The notes beneath the pieces are model-generated. The model saw nothing but the letters and a program-made list of their open reading frames with translations. It did no database searches and was not told where the DNA came from. The position numbers were made by a program, and so were the translations under genes. From an uncultured Pseudomonadota bacterium (GTDB lineage Bacteria; Myxococcota_A; UBA796; SXON01), in assembly GCA_903959175.1 (NCBI GenBank), contig CAJBVW010000082.1:1-52585 (forward strand): a stretch of 52,585 nt of DNA, given 5' to 3'. Shown in pieces: positions 16,394-24,820 of this stretch. Positions within the stretch are counted from its first letter, which is position 1, and the number at the start of each line of letters is the position of its first letter.

Positions 16394-17134
16394 ATGTGCG
16401 GACGCGCCAAGCTGGACAGCGACTGGAGCGAGCTGGTCGCCTACTTCGGCCTCGACCTCACCGACCTCGCCGACTTCGTCCCACGCTACAACATCGCCCC
16501 CACCGACCTCGTCCCCGTGATCACGGGCCGCCGGGGCGACCGCCACGCGCGCTGGGCCTCCTGGGGCTTCGTGCCGCACTGGGAGCGCACCGCGAAGCCG
16601 AAGGCCCGCCCCATCAACGCGATGGCCGAGACCGTCGCGACCAACGGCGTGTTCAAGGGCGCCTTCGGGCGCGGCCGCTGCGTCGTGCCCGCTACCGGCT
16701 TCTACGAGTGGGCCACCCTCCCCGCGGGCAAGCAGCCCTACCTCTTCTCCCGCGTCGACCGCCGCCCCCTCGCCCTCGCCGGGGTCTGCTCCTTCTGGCG
16801 CCCCGATCCCGCCGCGGTCGCCGAGGCCCTCGCCGCCGCCGCCGCCAAGGGCCGCGAGCCCGCCCCGTGGCTCCGCCTCCTCGGCGCCGAGGGCCGCCTC
16901 GCCACGTACGCTGTCCTCACCACGACCCCCAACGTCGTGACCCGCGCCGTCCACGACCGCATGCCCGTCGTGCTCCCCGACGCCGCCGCCATCGACGCGT
17001 GGCTCGACGAGACCGCCCCGGTGGACGCCCTCCTCCGCCCCGCGCCGGACGACCTCCTCGACGCCCGCCGCGTCAACCCCGCGATGGGCTCCGTGAAGGT
17101 CGACACGCCGGAAGGGTGCGCGATCCTGGATTAG
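16394..17134 (+). CDS. SOS response-associated peptidase (SRAP, YedK/HMCES family)
   Basis: A 246-aa SRAP protein of normal length. The catalytic Cys2 is at the start (MCGRAK), exposed after removal of Met. Other family elements are RYNIAPTDLVPV (residues ~31-42), SWGFVPHW, INAMAET, RCVVPATGFYEW (with the conserved Glu) and VVTRAVHDRMPVVL (conserved His). YedK and HMCES form a thiazolidine crosslink with abasic sites in single-stranded DNA and shield them from strand breaks. The NARAE motif of other members reads NAMAE here, a mild change. It is convergent with rlmN, overlapping its stop by 4 bp, so the two stops share bases. No LexA site is apparent. Confidence 0.9.
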   Translation: MCGRAKLDSDWSELVAYFGLDLTDLADFVPRYNIAPTDLVPVITGRRGDRHARWASWGFVPHWERTAKPKARPINAMAETVATNGVFKGAFGRGRCVVPATGFYEWATLPAGKQPYLFSRVDRRPLALAGVCSFWRPDPAAVAEALAAAAAKGREPAPWLRLLGAEGRLATYAVLTTTPNVVTRAVHDRMPVVLPDAAAIDAWLDETAPVDALLRPAPDDLLDARRVNPAMGSVKVDTPEGCAILD

Positions 17135-18195
17135 GTCGGGGCCGCCGAGCGCGTCGCCGCGAGCATCCCGCACGCCGAGTTCTGGTCCTGCCCGACCGAG
17201 TAGCGGCGCACGACCGGCACCCCGAGCACCTGGAGGCGGTCGAGGAACGTCGCGAGTTCCGCGGGGGAGGCGCGCCGGAAGCCGTCGGGACGGTTGTCGT
17301 TCACGTCGATGAGGTTGATCCGCAGCTTCAGCTCGCCGAGCAGCGTGCGGAGGCCCTCGACCTCGTCGTCCCCCGTGTTCACGCCGCCGATGACCACCCA
17401 CGCCACGGTGGTGCGGTCCTGCGCGACCTCCGAATATTCGCGGATCGCGGCCACGAGCTCCGCGAGGTCCGTCCGCCCGGCGACCGGCAGGAGCTCCACC
17501 CGCCGGCTCGCGACGGTGGAGGTGAGCGAGACGATGAGCTTGTACGGCTGCTTCTCGCGCGTGAAGCGGCGGATCTGCGGCACGAGGCCGACGGTGGAGA
17601 TGGTGATGTTCTCCTTCGCGACGCGGCCGCCGGCGGGCTCGGAGAGGACGCGCGCGGTCTGGATGACGGCGTCGTAGGTGTGGAAGGGCTCGCCCTGCCC
17701 CATGAACACCGCCCCGCTCACCCGCCCCCCGAGCTCGTCGCGGGCCTCGTCGCGGATGGTGACGAACGCCGAGACGATCTCCCACGGCGCGAGGTTGCGC
17801 GTGAGCCCGAGGCGCCCGGTCGCGCAGAAGGCGCACTGCATCGCGCAGCCGACCTGGGACGAGAGGCAGACGGTGTAGTGGCCCGGCTTGTGGAGGCCGA
17901 TGCGCACGGCCTCGGAGAGGGCGCCGTCGGGAGAGCGGAAGAGGTAGCGGACGCTCTTGCCCTCCTCGTCCGGGACGCGCTCGAGCACCTCGAGCCGGCC
18001 CCACGTCGTGTGGCGGTGCAGCGCCTGGACCAGCGCCTTGCGTGGCTCGCGCTTGGGCGTCGGGTCGGCCGAGCCCTCCGAGATCACGCGGGAGAGCACC
18101 TGGCGCGCCTCGGTGAGCGAGCAGCGCTCGCCCTGCGCTTCCATGTGGGCGACGAGGTCGGCGGGGAGGAGGCCGAAGAGGTGGAGGGGCGTCAT
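17131..18195 (-). CDS. rlmN: RlmN/Cfr-family radical SAM methyltransferase (23S rRNA m2A2503 and tRNA)
   Basis: A 354-aa radical SAM enzyme. The cluster motif is CAMQCAFC (Cys117, 121, 124; CxxxCxxC). The mechanistic Cys110 (TVCLSSQVGC) and the C-terminal Cys342 (SACGML) match the two catalytic cysteines of RlmN that carry the methyl group. GEPFHTYD (GEP motif), LIVSLTSTVASRR and VIGGVNTGDDEVEGL are also present. It methylates C2 of A2503 in 23S rRNA and A37 of some tRNAs. Cfr (C8 methylation) is closely related, and sequence alone does not fully exclude a Cfr-like specificity. It converges on the SRAP gene; its start (18195) faces the LysR gene stop, 36 bp away. Confidence 0.85.
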   Translation of the reverse strand: MTPLHLFGLLPADLVAHMEAQGERCSLTEARQVLSRVISEGSADPTPKREPRKALVQALHRHTTWGRLEVLERVPDEEGKSVRYLFRSPDGALSEAVRIGLHKPGHYTVCLSSQVGCAMQCAFCATGRLGLTRNLAPWEIVSAFVTIRDEARDELGGRVSGAVFMGQGEPFHTYDAVIQTARVLSEPAGGRVAKENITISTVGLVPQIRRFTREKQPYKLIVSLTSTVASRRVELLPVAGRTDLAELVAAIREYSEVAQDRTTVAWVVIGGVNTGDDEVEGLRTLLGELKLRINLIDVNDNRPDGFRRASPAELATFLDRLQVLGVPVVRRYSVGQDQNSACGMLAATRSAAPT

Positions 18196-18230
18196 GGAGC
18201 GGTCGGACTAACGCGGAGGCGGCGGCACCA

Positions 18231-19139
18231 TCAGGCGCGCGGTACGACCTCCCCCCGAAGCATCCCCGCCCGCGCCCGGAACACGTCGGTGATGTGGCGG
18301 AGCACGGCCCGGATGCGCGCGATGCGCTGCACGTCCTGGTGCACGGCGGTCCACACGTCGAGCGTCGCGACGGTCTCCTGGGGGAGGACGCGCCGGAGGG
18401 CGGGGTCCATCTCGCCGAGAAAGCAGGGGATGACGGCGAGGCCGACGCCCTCGGAGGCGGCGGTGGCGACCGAGAGGATGGTGTTGCCGCGGAACACGCA
18501 GCGGCCGGTGGTCGCGACGTTCGCCATCCAGCGCGCGGCCGCGAGGTAGCCGAGGGCGTCGCTGTAGCCGATGAGATCGTGGCGATCGAGGTCGTCCAGG
18601 GTGGCGGGGACGCCGGCGCGGGCGAGGTACTCCTCCGTCGCGTAGAGGCCGAACGCGGCCACGCCGATCTTCTTGACGACGATGTTCTCCTGGGCGTTGC
18701 GACGCGCGCGCACGGCGATGTCGGCCTCGCCGTGGCCGAGGTCGAGCATGCGGGAATCAGAGATGATCTCGATGCGGATGGCGGGGTGGCGGCGGCGCAG
18801 GGCGGGGAGGCTCGGCAGGAGGAGGCGGTTGGCGAAGGCCTCGTTGGTGGTCACGCGGACCTCTCCCTCGAGCCGGGCGTCGTCCCCCTCCACGGCGCGG
18901 GCGAGGGAGAGCATGGCCTCCTCCACGCGCTCGGCCGTCGGGAGGATGGCGTCACCCGCCGGCGTGAGCGTGAAGTCACGTGTCTGCCGAGAGAAGAGCC
19001 GCGCGCCGAGCGCGGCCTCGATCGCCGCGAGTCGCCGCCCTACCGTCGTCTGGTCGACCTTGAGGTGCCGCCCCGCCCCCGACAGCGTGCGGGTGCGGTG
19101 GATCGCGAGAAAATACCGGAGGTCGTTCCAGTCTAGCAT
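18231..19139 (-). CDS. LysR-family transcriptional regulator
   Basis: A 302-aa LysR protein of typical size. Residues 1-65 form the winged helix (WNDLRYFLAIHRTRTLSGAG and DQTTVGRRLAAIEAALGARLF). The remaining ~235 residues are the two-lobed periplasmic-binding-like effector domain (IRIEIISDSRMLDLGHGEADIAVR, VGLAVIPCFLG). The ATG at 19139 gives the normal family start; a longer in-frame reading would add only Arg/Gly-rich sequence. The target genes and effector are not evident. The upstream region contains a TGCA-rich dyad (19143-19155) and, further away, nested repeats, any of which could be a regulatory site. It is not in an operon with rlmN. Confidence 0.85.
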   Translation of the reverse strand: MLDWNDLRYFLAIHRTRTLSGAGRHLKVDQTTVGRRLAAIEAALGARLFSRQTRDFTLTPAGDAILPTAERVEEAMLSLARAVEGDDARLEGEVRVTTNEAFANRLLLPSLPALRRRHPAIRIEIISDSRMLDLGHGEADIAVRARRNAQENIVVKKIGVAAFGLYATEEYLARAGVPATLDDLDRHDLIGYSDALGYLAAARWMANVATTGRCVFRGNTILSVATAASEGVGLAVIPCFLGEMDPALRRVLPQETVATLDVWTAVHQDVQRIARIRAVLRHITDVFRARAGMLRGEVVPRA

Positions 19140-19564
19140 GTCTGCATTCTTGCATGGGTAGCCTGCGATAATCGACCCTTCCCTGCCGGGGCCCGCGGAC
19201 GCACATTGGAGGGGTATTCCTCTTCGCCGATACCGGCGGCCACGGACCTCGCGGGGGGACCACGGAGCCCCGCCCGTGCCGCTTACGGCACTCTGCGTCT
19301 CGGGCAACTTCGAGACGTGGCCGCTGGTACCGGCGAGTCAACTCGCCGTGTTGTCTCGCAACACGACCTCTGGCAACACGACCTCTCGCAACACGAGAAG
19401 CTTGGCGCGGCGCGCATCTCCCGGTGCCGCGCCCCGACGCCCGCACGCAGGCACTCCTGGCCGCGCACCCCGGCCCGCGGCTCACCAAGCCCTTCGGCTT
19501 GCGTGCCCTGCGCGAAGTGCTGCGCGAGGTCGCCTCGGCTCCCTCCCCCGCTTAGACGCGGCGG
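19140..19564. other. 425-bp intergenic region with nested repeats
   Basis: There is no convincing gene between the LysR start and the lipoprotein start; short frames across it look like noise. It holds a TGCA-rich segment next to the LysR start and the repeat cluster at 19331-19398. Its middle part has a lower GC content than its surroundings. Confidence 0.6.
19331..19398. repeat. Palindrome, hairpin and three 15-bp tandem repeats
   Basis: Palindrome CGGCGAGT / ACTCGCCG (19331-19338 and 19341-19348, 2-nt loop) is followed by CGTGTTG / CAACACG (19347-19353 and 19359-19365, 5-nt loop). Three tandem 15-mers then run at 19354-19368, 19369-19383 and 19384-19398, sharing a GCAACACGA core with one internal change in unit 2. 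The CAACACG box thus appears four times, once inverted. It looks like a protein-binding array or regulatory RNA element. Confidence 0.6.
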
Positions 19565-20059
19565 ATGCGCGTCTTCCTCCCCCTCGTCCTCCTGTCCGCC
19601 TGCGCGGACGGCTCCGGCTCCTCCGACGTCTGCCGCTCGACGGACGATCTCGACGCGGGGGCCGCCGTCGCCACGGTGGACGGCACCATGTGGGTCACCA
19701 CCGCCGACTGGTTGTGGCAGGGCGAGAGCCTCCAGATCAACGCCTCCCCGGCGGACGGCTGGTCGATCAGCTTCGTCGGCCAGCTCACGGCCGAGGGCGA
19801 CAGCTTCAAGGCCGCGGCGGACGCCGGCGCCCTCCCCATCACCGTGCCCCTCGACGAATCCAGCGCCTGGGCCCTCGTCTATCCGACGGACGGCGACAGC
19901 TACGACTCGCGAAACGGCGCGGGCGGCACCTTGACCGTCACCGACGTGGGAGACGAGCTGCTCGCCTGCTTCGACTTCGACGCCGCGACCGACGGCGGGG
20001 ACACCGTTTCGATGAGCGACGGCGCGCTCCGGGCGACGCTCTCGCCGTTCGCCGAGTAG
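19565..20059 (+). CDS. Small unknown lipoprotein
   Basis: A 164-aa protein. The signal MRVFLPLVLLSAC has a good lipobox (LSAC, Cys13), followed by a Gly/Ser/Asp-rich tether. The mature part is acidic, rich in beta-type residues (WLWQGESLQINA, WALVYPTDGDSY), and has three more Cys (20, ~137 and earlier) that could form a disulfide. It resembles the other secreted lipoproteins in the window in style only. No domain can be named. The upstream repeat array (19331-19398), about 170 bp away, may control it. It is the only gene downstream of that array on this strand before the GT4 gene. Confidence 0.7.
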   Translation: MRVFLPLVLLSACADGSGSSDVCRSTDDLDAGAAVATVDGTMWVTTADWLWQGESLQINASPADGWSISFVGQLTAEGDSFKAAADAGALPITVPLDESSAWALVYPTDGDSYDSRNGAGGTLTVTDVGDELLACFDFDAATDGGDTVSMSDGALRATLSPFAE

Positions 20060-20138
20060 GAGCCCGGGCCCTTCCCGGGGACCGTCGCCGTCGCTATCTC
20101 CGAGGAGCCGGGTTCGATCCGGCCGTTCGGGGGGACGC

Positions 20139-21185
20139 TTGCGCATTGCGATGATTGCTCCGCCCTTCGTGGCGGTGCCCCCTCCGAGGTACGGAGGGAC
20201 GGAGCTGGTGGTCGCCGGGCTCGTGGACGGGTTGGTGGCGCTCGGGCACGCGGTCACGCTCTACGCGGCCGGTGACTCGACGAGCGGCAGCACGCTCCGG
20301 GCCCACTACGCCCAGGCCGTGTGGCCGCCCAACCCCACCCGGGAGCTGGTGCACGCCGCCACGTCGGTGTGGGACATCCTGGAACGGCGGGAGGTCGACC
20401 TGGTGCACGTCCACTGCCCGGCCGCGCTGGCGTTCGCGCCGCTCGTGCCGCTGCCGATGATCTACACGGTGCACCACGCCCGCGACGAAGCCATCTGCGA
20501 GCTCATCGAGAGCGTCAAGCGCGCACAGCTCACGACGATAGCCATCAGCTACCGCCAGCGCGCGCTCCTCGGGTGCGGCGAGGCCACGGTCATCCACCAC
20601 GGGCTGCCCCCCGCGCGCTACGCCTTCGGGGCCGGAGCGGGCGGCTACGCCGTCTTCCTCGGCCGCTTCTCCCGGGACAAGGGCGTCGCCGAGGCCCTGG
20701 ACGCCGCGGCCCGCGCGTCGGTGCCGCTCCGCCTCGCCGGGCGCCCCCATCCGGAGGACGCCGACTACTTCCGGGACCAGCTCGCGTCCCGGCTCGCGCG
20801 CGAGGGCGTGCGCTGGTTCGGCGAGGTCGGCCCCGAGGCGAAGGCCCGGCTGCTCGGGGGCGCCGTCGCCACGCTGTTCCCCGCGACGTGGGAGGAGCCG
20901 TTCGGGCTCGTGATGATCGAGTCGATGTTGTGCGGCACACCGGTGATCGCCTTCCCGCGCGGGAGCGTGGCGGAGGTGGTGGAGGAGGGGGTGACGGGTT
21001 TTGTCGTGGACTCGGTGGACGCCATGGCGGAGCGCGTCCGGGCGCTCGTGTCCGGCGCCCCCTTCGACCGCGCGCGGTGCCGCGCCGTCGCCGTCTCGCG
21101 CTTCGGCGTCGACCGGATGGTGGCCGCCTACGCCGCGCTCTATGCGGCCACCGTCGCCCGACCGGCGCTCGCGGAGGCCAGATGA
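20139..21185 (+). CDS. Family 4 glycosyltransferase (GT-B fold)
   Basis: A 348-aa GT4 enzyme. The start MRIAMIAPP is the usual GT4 opening and requires a TTG codon at 20139; the ATG at 20151 is an alternative. A GGTE loop (RYGGTELVV, residues ~18-26) binds nucleotide sugar, followed by VHVHC, AVFLGRFSRDKGVAEAL (the donor-side G-R-x-x-x-x-K-G motif) and EEPFGLVMIESMLCGTPVIAF (E-x7-E motif). It probably moves a hexose from a nucleotide sugar to an unknown acceptor in the cytoplasm. Its stop overlaps the start of the debranching enzyme by 4 bp, suggesting that the two work on the same alpha-glucan or glucoside. This GT4/GDE pairing is recurrent in bacteria. Confidence 0.85.
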   Translation: MRIAMIAPPFVAVPPPRYGGTELVVAGLVDGLVALGHAVTLYAAGDSTSGSTLRAHYAQAVWPPNPTRELVHAATSVWDILERREVDLVHVHCPAALAFAPLVPLPMIYTVHHARDEAICELIESVKRAQLTTIAISYRQRALLGCGEATVIHHGLPPARYAFGAGAGGYAVFLGRFSRDKGVAEALDAAARASVPLRLAGRPHPEDADYFRDQLASRLAREGVRWFGEVGPEAKARLLGGAVATLFPATWEEPFGLVMIESMLCGTPVIAFPRGSVAEVVEEGVTGFVVDSVDAMAERVRALVSGAPFDRARCRAVAVSRFGVDRMVAAYAALYAATVARPALAEAR

Positions 21186-23386
21186 GCGAGGCCGAAGACC
21201 TCCCCGGGGGCCCCGCGCCCGCGGTACCAATGTCCCCGCCGCTCGAGCTCCCCCACGCCCTCGGCGTCTCCCGCCTCGTGCTCTCCCGCGGCAACCTCTT
21301 CGCGGTCACGGCCGCCGCCGGCAACATCGCGCCGGCCGGGGCGCGCGAGCTCGGCGTCTTCTTCCAGGACACCCGCCACCTGTCCTACTACGAGCTCCTC
21401 CTGCCGGGGCACCCGCCCACGCTCCTCTCCTCGGAGACGGAGTCCTCGCTCGCCGCCCAGATCGACCTCACCACCACGGACGAGGAGTTCGGCGGCCTCC
21501 TCGGCGAGCCCATCAACGTGCTCCACATCCGGCGGCGGCAGCTCCTCGACGGCGACTTCATCGACCAGATCGCGCTCACCAACCACATGGGCCGGCTCGT
21601 CGAGATCGAGTTCTCCGTCGCCTTCGCGGCGGACTTCGCCGACGTATTCGAGGTGCGCGGCGCGCGGCGGCCGGGGCGCGGCGCCATCCAGCCGCCCGAG
21701 CTCCGCGGCGACATGGTCCAGCTCGGCTACCACGGCCTCGACGGCGAGTCCTACCGCACCTGCCTCCACTTCCACCCCGCGCCGGACCGGCTCGAGGGGG
21801 GCGCCGCCCACTTTCGCGTGCTCCTGCCGCCGGGCGCGACGCACACGGTCGAGGTGACCGTGCGGTGCTCCCGCGGCGCGCTCAAGGCCCCGCGCCAGCG
21901 TCGCTCCTTCGGGACCCGCCTCTCGCTCGTCCGCGGCGAGGTCTGCCACTTCCTCGCCGACTGCACCCGCATCCGGTGCGACAACGAGCTGGTGCTCCGC
22001 GGCCTGGAGCGCTCCCTCGGCGACGTGTTCGCCCTCCGCATCCAGGAGGGGGGCCGGTGGATGGTCGGGGCGGGCATCCCCTGGTTCGCCGCGCCGTTCG
22101 GGCGGGACGCGCTCATCACCTCCGCGCAGGTGCTCGCCTTCGCGCCCCACCTCGCGGCGGAGACGCTCCGCTTCCTGGCCGCCTACCAGGGGAAGCAGGA
22201 CGACCCCTACCGCGAGGAGGAGCCCGGCAAGATCATGCACGAGCTGCGCCGCGGCGAGATGGTGCGCACGCGGGAGATCCCTCACGCGCCTTACTACGGC
22301 ACCGTGGACGCGACGCCGCTCTTCGTCGTGCTCGCCGGCGAGTACCTCAACTGGACCGGCGATCTCGGGCTCATCGACGAGCTCTGGCCCGCGCTCCTGG
22401 CCGCGGTGGGCCACCTCGACCGCTCCACCGCGGAGGGCGGCGACTTCCTGCGGTACCAACGCCGGAGCCCGCGCGGCCTGGACAACCAGGGGTGGAAGGA
22501 CAGCCGCGACGGCGTCTCGCACCCCGACGGCACCCACGCGGTCGGCCCCATCGCGCTCGTGGAGGTGCAGGGCTACGCGGTGGACGCGTGGCGGCACGCG
22601 GCGCGGATGGCGACGATGCGCGGGCTCGGGGACCTCGCGCGGACCTGGACCGAGCGCGCCGCCGCCTTCGGGGTGGCGGTCGAGCGCGCGTTCTGGAGCG
22701 AGGAGCAGGGCTACTACGCGCTCGCGGTGGACGGGAACGGGGTGCGGGTGCCGACGGTCACCTCCAACCCCGGGCACCTCCTCTGGAGCCGCGCCATCGG
22801 CGAGGACCGCGCGCGACGCGTCGTGAACATGCTGCTCTCGCACGACATGTACTCGGGCTGGGCCATCCGCACGCTCGCGCGGGGGCAGCGCGTCTACAAC
22901 CCGCTGAGCTACCACAACGGCAGCGTCTGGCCGCACGACAACGCGATCGCGGCGATGGGGATGTCCCGCTACGGCATGGGGCGCTCGGCGCAGCGCGTGT
23001 TCGCCGGGCTCCTCGCCGCGTCGGACCACTTCCGGCACCAGCGCCTCCCCGAGCTCTTCTGCGGGATGGACCGCGGAGAGCGGGAGTTCCTCGTCCACTA
23101 TCCGGTGTCGTGCAGCCCCCAGGCCTGGGCCTCCGGCTCGCTCCTGATGATGCTCCAGGCGGTCCTCGGCCTCGAACCGGACGCCTTCGCCGGCCGCCTC
23201 GTCATCCGGAACCCGCGGCTCCCGCCCGGCATCGCGCGGCTCGATCTGCTCGGCATGCGCGTGGGGACCGCGCACGTCGACCTGCGCTTCGTGACCGTGG
23301 ACCACCACACGCACGCCGAGGTGCTCGACATCCGGGACGGTCCGATGCGCGTGGAGATCGAGGTCAGCCCATCGCTCCGGGACTGA
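21182..23386 (+). CDS. Amylo-alpha-1,6-glucosidase / glycogen debranching-type enzyme
   Basis: A 734-aa protein. The N-terminal ~230 residues match the bacterial debranching-enzyme N domain (NLFAVTAAAGNIAPAGARE, LGVFFQDTRHLSYYELLL). The C-terminal (alpha/alpha)6 catalytic domain shows GIPWFAAPFGRDALI, YYGTVDATPLFVVLAGEY, LDNQGWKDSRDGVSHPDG (acidic residues), PTVTSNPGHLLW and YHNGSVWPHDNAIAAMGMSRYG near residues 575-600. These are typical of GH133-like/MGH1-type glucosidases. It should trim alpha-1,6 or short alpha-glucosyl branches; the true substrate could instead be a glucosylated small molecule. It is co-transcribed with the GT4. The stop codon is inside the left arm of a TGATACA palindrome. 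Confidence 0.85.
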   Translation: MSEAEDLPGGPAPAVPMSPPLELPHALGVSRLVLSRGNLFAVTAAAGNIAPAGARELGVFFQDTRHLSYYELLLPGHPPTLLSSETESSLAAQIDLTTTDEEFGGLLGEPINVLHIRRRQLLDGDFIDQIALTNHMGRLVEIEFSVAFAADFADVFEVRGARRPGRGAIQPPELRGDMVQLGYHGLDGESYRTCLHFHPAPDRLEGGAAHFRVLLPPGATHTVEVTVRCSRGALKAPRQRRSFGTRLSLVRGEVCHFLADCTRIRCDNELVLRGLERSLGDVFALRIQEGGRWMVGAGIPWFAAPFGRDALITSAQVLAFAPHLAAETLRFLAAYQGKQDDPYREEEPGKIMHELRRGEMVRTREIPHAPYYGTVDATPLFVVLAGEYLNWTGDLGLIDELWPALLAAVGHLDRSTAEGGDFLRYQRRSPRGLDNQGWKDSRDGVSHPDGTHAVGPIALVEVQGYAVDAWRHAARMATMRGLGDLARTWTERAAAFGVAVERAFWSEEQGYYALAVDGNGVRVPTVTSNPGHLLWSRAIGEDRARRVVNMLLSHDMYSGWAIRTLARGQRVYNPLSYHNGSVWPHDNAIAAMGMSRYGMGRSAQRVFAGLLAASDHFRHQRLPELFCGMDRGEREFLVHYPVSCSPQAWASGSLLMMLQAVLGLEPDAFAGRLVIRNPRLPPGIARLDLLGMRVGTAHVDLRFVTVDHHTHAEVLDIRDGPMRVEIEVSPSLRD

Positions 23387-23416
23387 TACATCGGTCGTGT
23401 GTCACGGCTGTATCAG
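23383..23416. repeat. TGATACA palindrome between convergent genes
   Basis: Perfect arms CTGATACA (23383-23390) and TGTATCAG (23409-23416) with an 18-nt centre. The left arm contains the stop codon of the debranching enzyme. The first 14 bases of the element from TGATACATCGG are nearly identical to the palindrome at 29533-29554. It could be an operator of the carotenoid regulator, or a transcription end signal, since it lies between stops. Confidence 0.6.
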
Positions 23417-23432
23417 CCCGCCCCCGGGGGCC

Positions 23433-24107
23433 TCACAGCCCCGCGCAGCCGCTCGCGCCGTCCACCCGCCACATCGCGAAGGTCGACCGCTTCATGTCCG
23501 GCCGCGTGTCGGGCGTGAAGTCGAACACGCGGTGGCTCGCGCCGAGGGTCGCCTGGGCCATCTCGACGATGACCACGCTGCCCTCGACGCGGTCGGGGCC
23601 CACCACGCGCCCGGCGAGGCGGCTGTGGCCGCGCTGCGCGATGTAGACCTCGCCCTTGCCGAAGCCCGGCACCTCGATGATCACGGTGGCGCCGGGGCGG
23701 CCGTCCTTGTCGGCGTCGAGCACGTTGGCGTCCGTGCCGCGGGTGGGGAGGGCGCCGCGGGCCTCGTCGTAGCCGATGGTCTGCAGGCCGGTGTCGGCGG
23801 CGTAGGCCCAGCCGTCCCCCTCGGCGGTGAGGGTGAGCGGGTACGAGCGCGGCTGCATCACGTCGACCCATGCGGGCGGGAGCACGGCCTTCGCCAGCTT
23901 GGACCCTCCCTCCATCCACGTCCGGCACACCGTCTGGGACTGCGTCCACGCGGGAAGGGCGGCGGCGGCGTCCGCGGTGACGGTCACGAGCATGCGCGTC
24001 TTCGAGGTGCTGTGCGTCTCCCCGATGATGGGCGCCTTGGAGACCGTGCCGATGACGACCTCGAGGGCCCAGGTTCCGGTCAGGTCGGGAGGGAGATCGA
24101 GCGGCAT
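23433..24107 (-). CDS. Lipocalin-like beta protein, unknown function
   Basis: A 224-aa protein. The start LPPDLTGTWALEVV has the G-x-W of lipocalin folds (residues ~9-15). Most of the sequence alternates as in a beta barrel (TVIIEVPGFGKGEVYIAQRG). There is a calcium-loop-like D-x-D-x-D-G motif at DADKDGRPG near residue 130, and two Cys (61 and ~222). No signal peptide is visible. It is the last gene of the GT2-PlsC-unknown operon, with its ATG overlapping the PlsC stop by one base. A role in binding or packing the glycosylated carotenoid is a guess from context. The fold assignment is weak and the function unknown. Confidence 0.55.
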   Translation of the reverse strand: MPLDLPPDLTGTWALEVVIGTVSKAPIIGETHSTSKTRMLVTVTADAAAALPAWTQSQTVCRTWMEGGSKLAKAVLPPAWVDVMQPRSYPLTLTAEGDGWAYAADTGLQTIGYDEARGALPTRGTDANVLDADKDGRPGATVIIEVPGFGKGEVYIAQRGHSRLAGRVVGPDRVEGSVVIVEMAQATLGASHRVFDFTPDTRPDMKRSTFAMWRVDGASGCAGL

Positions 24108-24820
24108 CAGCGGGGCCCCGTGAAGAGGGAGAGGAGGCGCGCGCCGAGGCCCCGATCCGCACGCGCCGCGGGTGCGGGGGTGAGCGGGTGGAAGCCGGGC
24201 GCGCCGGTGTCGAGGAATTGATCGACACGGGCCAGCCCCTCGACGAGGGCAGACTCGAGGTCCGCCGGGGGGACCGGGGCCCCGAAGTGGAGGAAGGCGG
24301 CGGGGGCGGCGTCCTCGCGGAAGGCGTAGGTGAGCGCGACGGGCACGACCGGCGCGTTGGAGATCCGCGCGACGAGGGCGGTGCCCGGCCGCACGTCGAG
24401 GGGGCGGAGCCAGGCGGGGCGCTGCCGGCCCTGAGGGTAGATCCAAAGGGCCCGGCCGGGGCGATCGAGGACCTCCGCCGCGGCGCGGATGCCGGAGCGC
24501 GCCCGGGCGCCGCCGGTGCGGTCCACCGCGAGGGCGCCGACGCGCGCGAGCCACGGGAGGCGGGCGAGGGTCGGGGCGTCGACCAGCACGAAGTCCTCGG
24601 CGCCGAGGGCCGCCCCGGCGAGGGTCACGAGGAGGCCGTCCCACCACGCGACGTGGGTGGCCGCGAGGATGAGCGGGCCGTCCGCGAGCCGCGCGCGCGT
24701 CTCTTCCAGGCCGGAGACCCACACGCCCCCGAGCGAGCGGCGGACGCGCCACCGGCAGTAGCCGCGCCAGAGGCGTACGGCCGTTGGGTTGCGACGAAGG
24801 GGCGGGGCGGGCGGGCTCAT
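24107..24820 (-). CDS. PlsC-family acyltransferase, probably for glycosylated carotenoid
   Basis: A 237-aa protein of the lysophosphatidate acyltransferase family. The H-x4-D catalytic motif is HVAWWD (residues ~53-58, THVAWWDGLL). LWIYPQGRQRP corresponds to the EGxR/FPEGT motif, but in altered form (PQGR), and PVVPVALTYAF is the P-loop-like motif. No obvious transmembrane helix is present, although the region near residue 70 is hydrophobic. By analogy with CrtO of Staphylococcus or CruD, and from its position between a GT2 and carotenoid genes, it likely esterifies a sugar of a carotenoid glycoside. It overlaps the GT2 gene by 4 bp and the lipocalin-like gene by 1 bp, forming one operon. Confidence 0.75.
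   Translation of the reverse strand: MSPPAPPLRRNPTAVRLWRGYCRWRVRRSLGGVWVSGLEETRARLADGPLILAATHVAWWDGLLVTLAGAALGAEDFVLVDAPTLARLPWLARVGALAVDRTGGARARSGIRAAAEVLDRPGRALWIYPQGRQRPAWLRPLDVRPGTALVARISNAPVVPVALTYAFREDAAPAAFLHFGAPVPPADLESALVEGLARVDQFLDTGAPGFHPLTPAPAARADRGLGARLLSLFTGPR

Noticed and set aside
20106-20126. tRNA T-arm-like GCCGG-GTTCGAT-CCGGC
   Set aside because: The stem pairs, but the loop does not start with T-T-C in the correct register, and no acceptor, D or anticodon arms can be formed around it.
23383-23416. Classical intrinsic terminator
   Set aside because: Arms are AT-rich, the loop is long and there is no T tract, unlike normal terminators.
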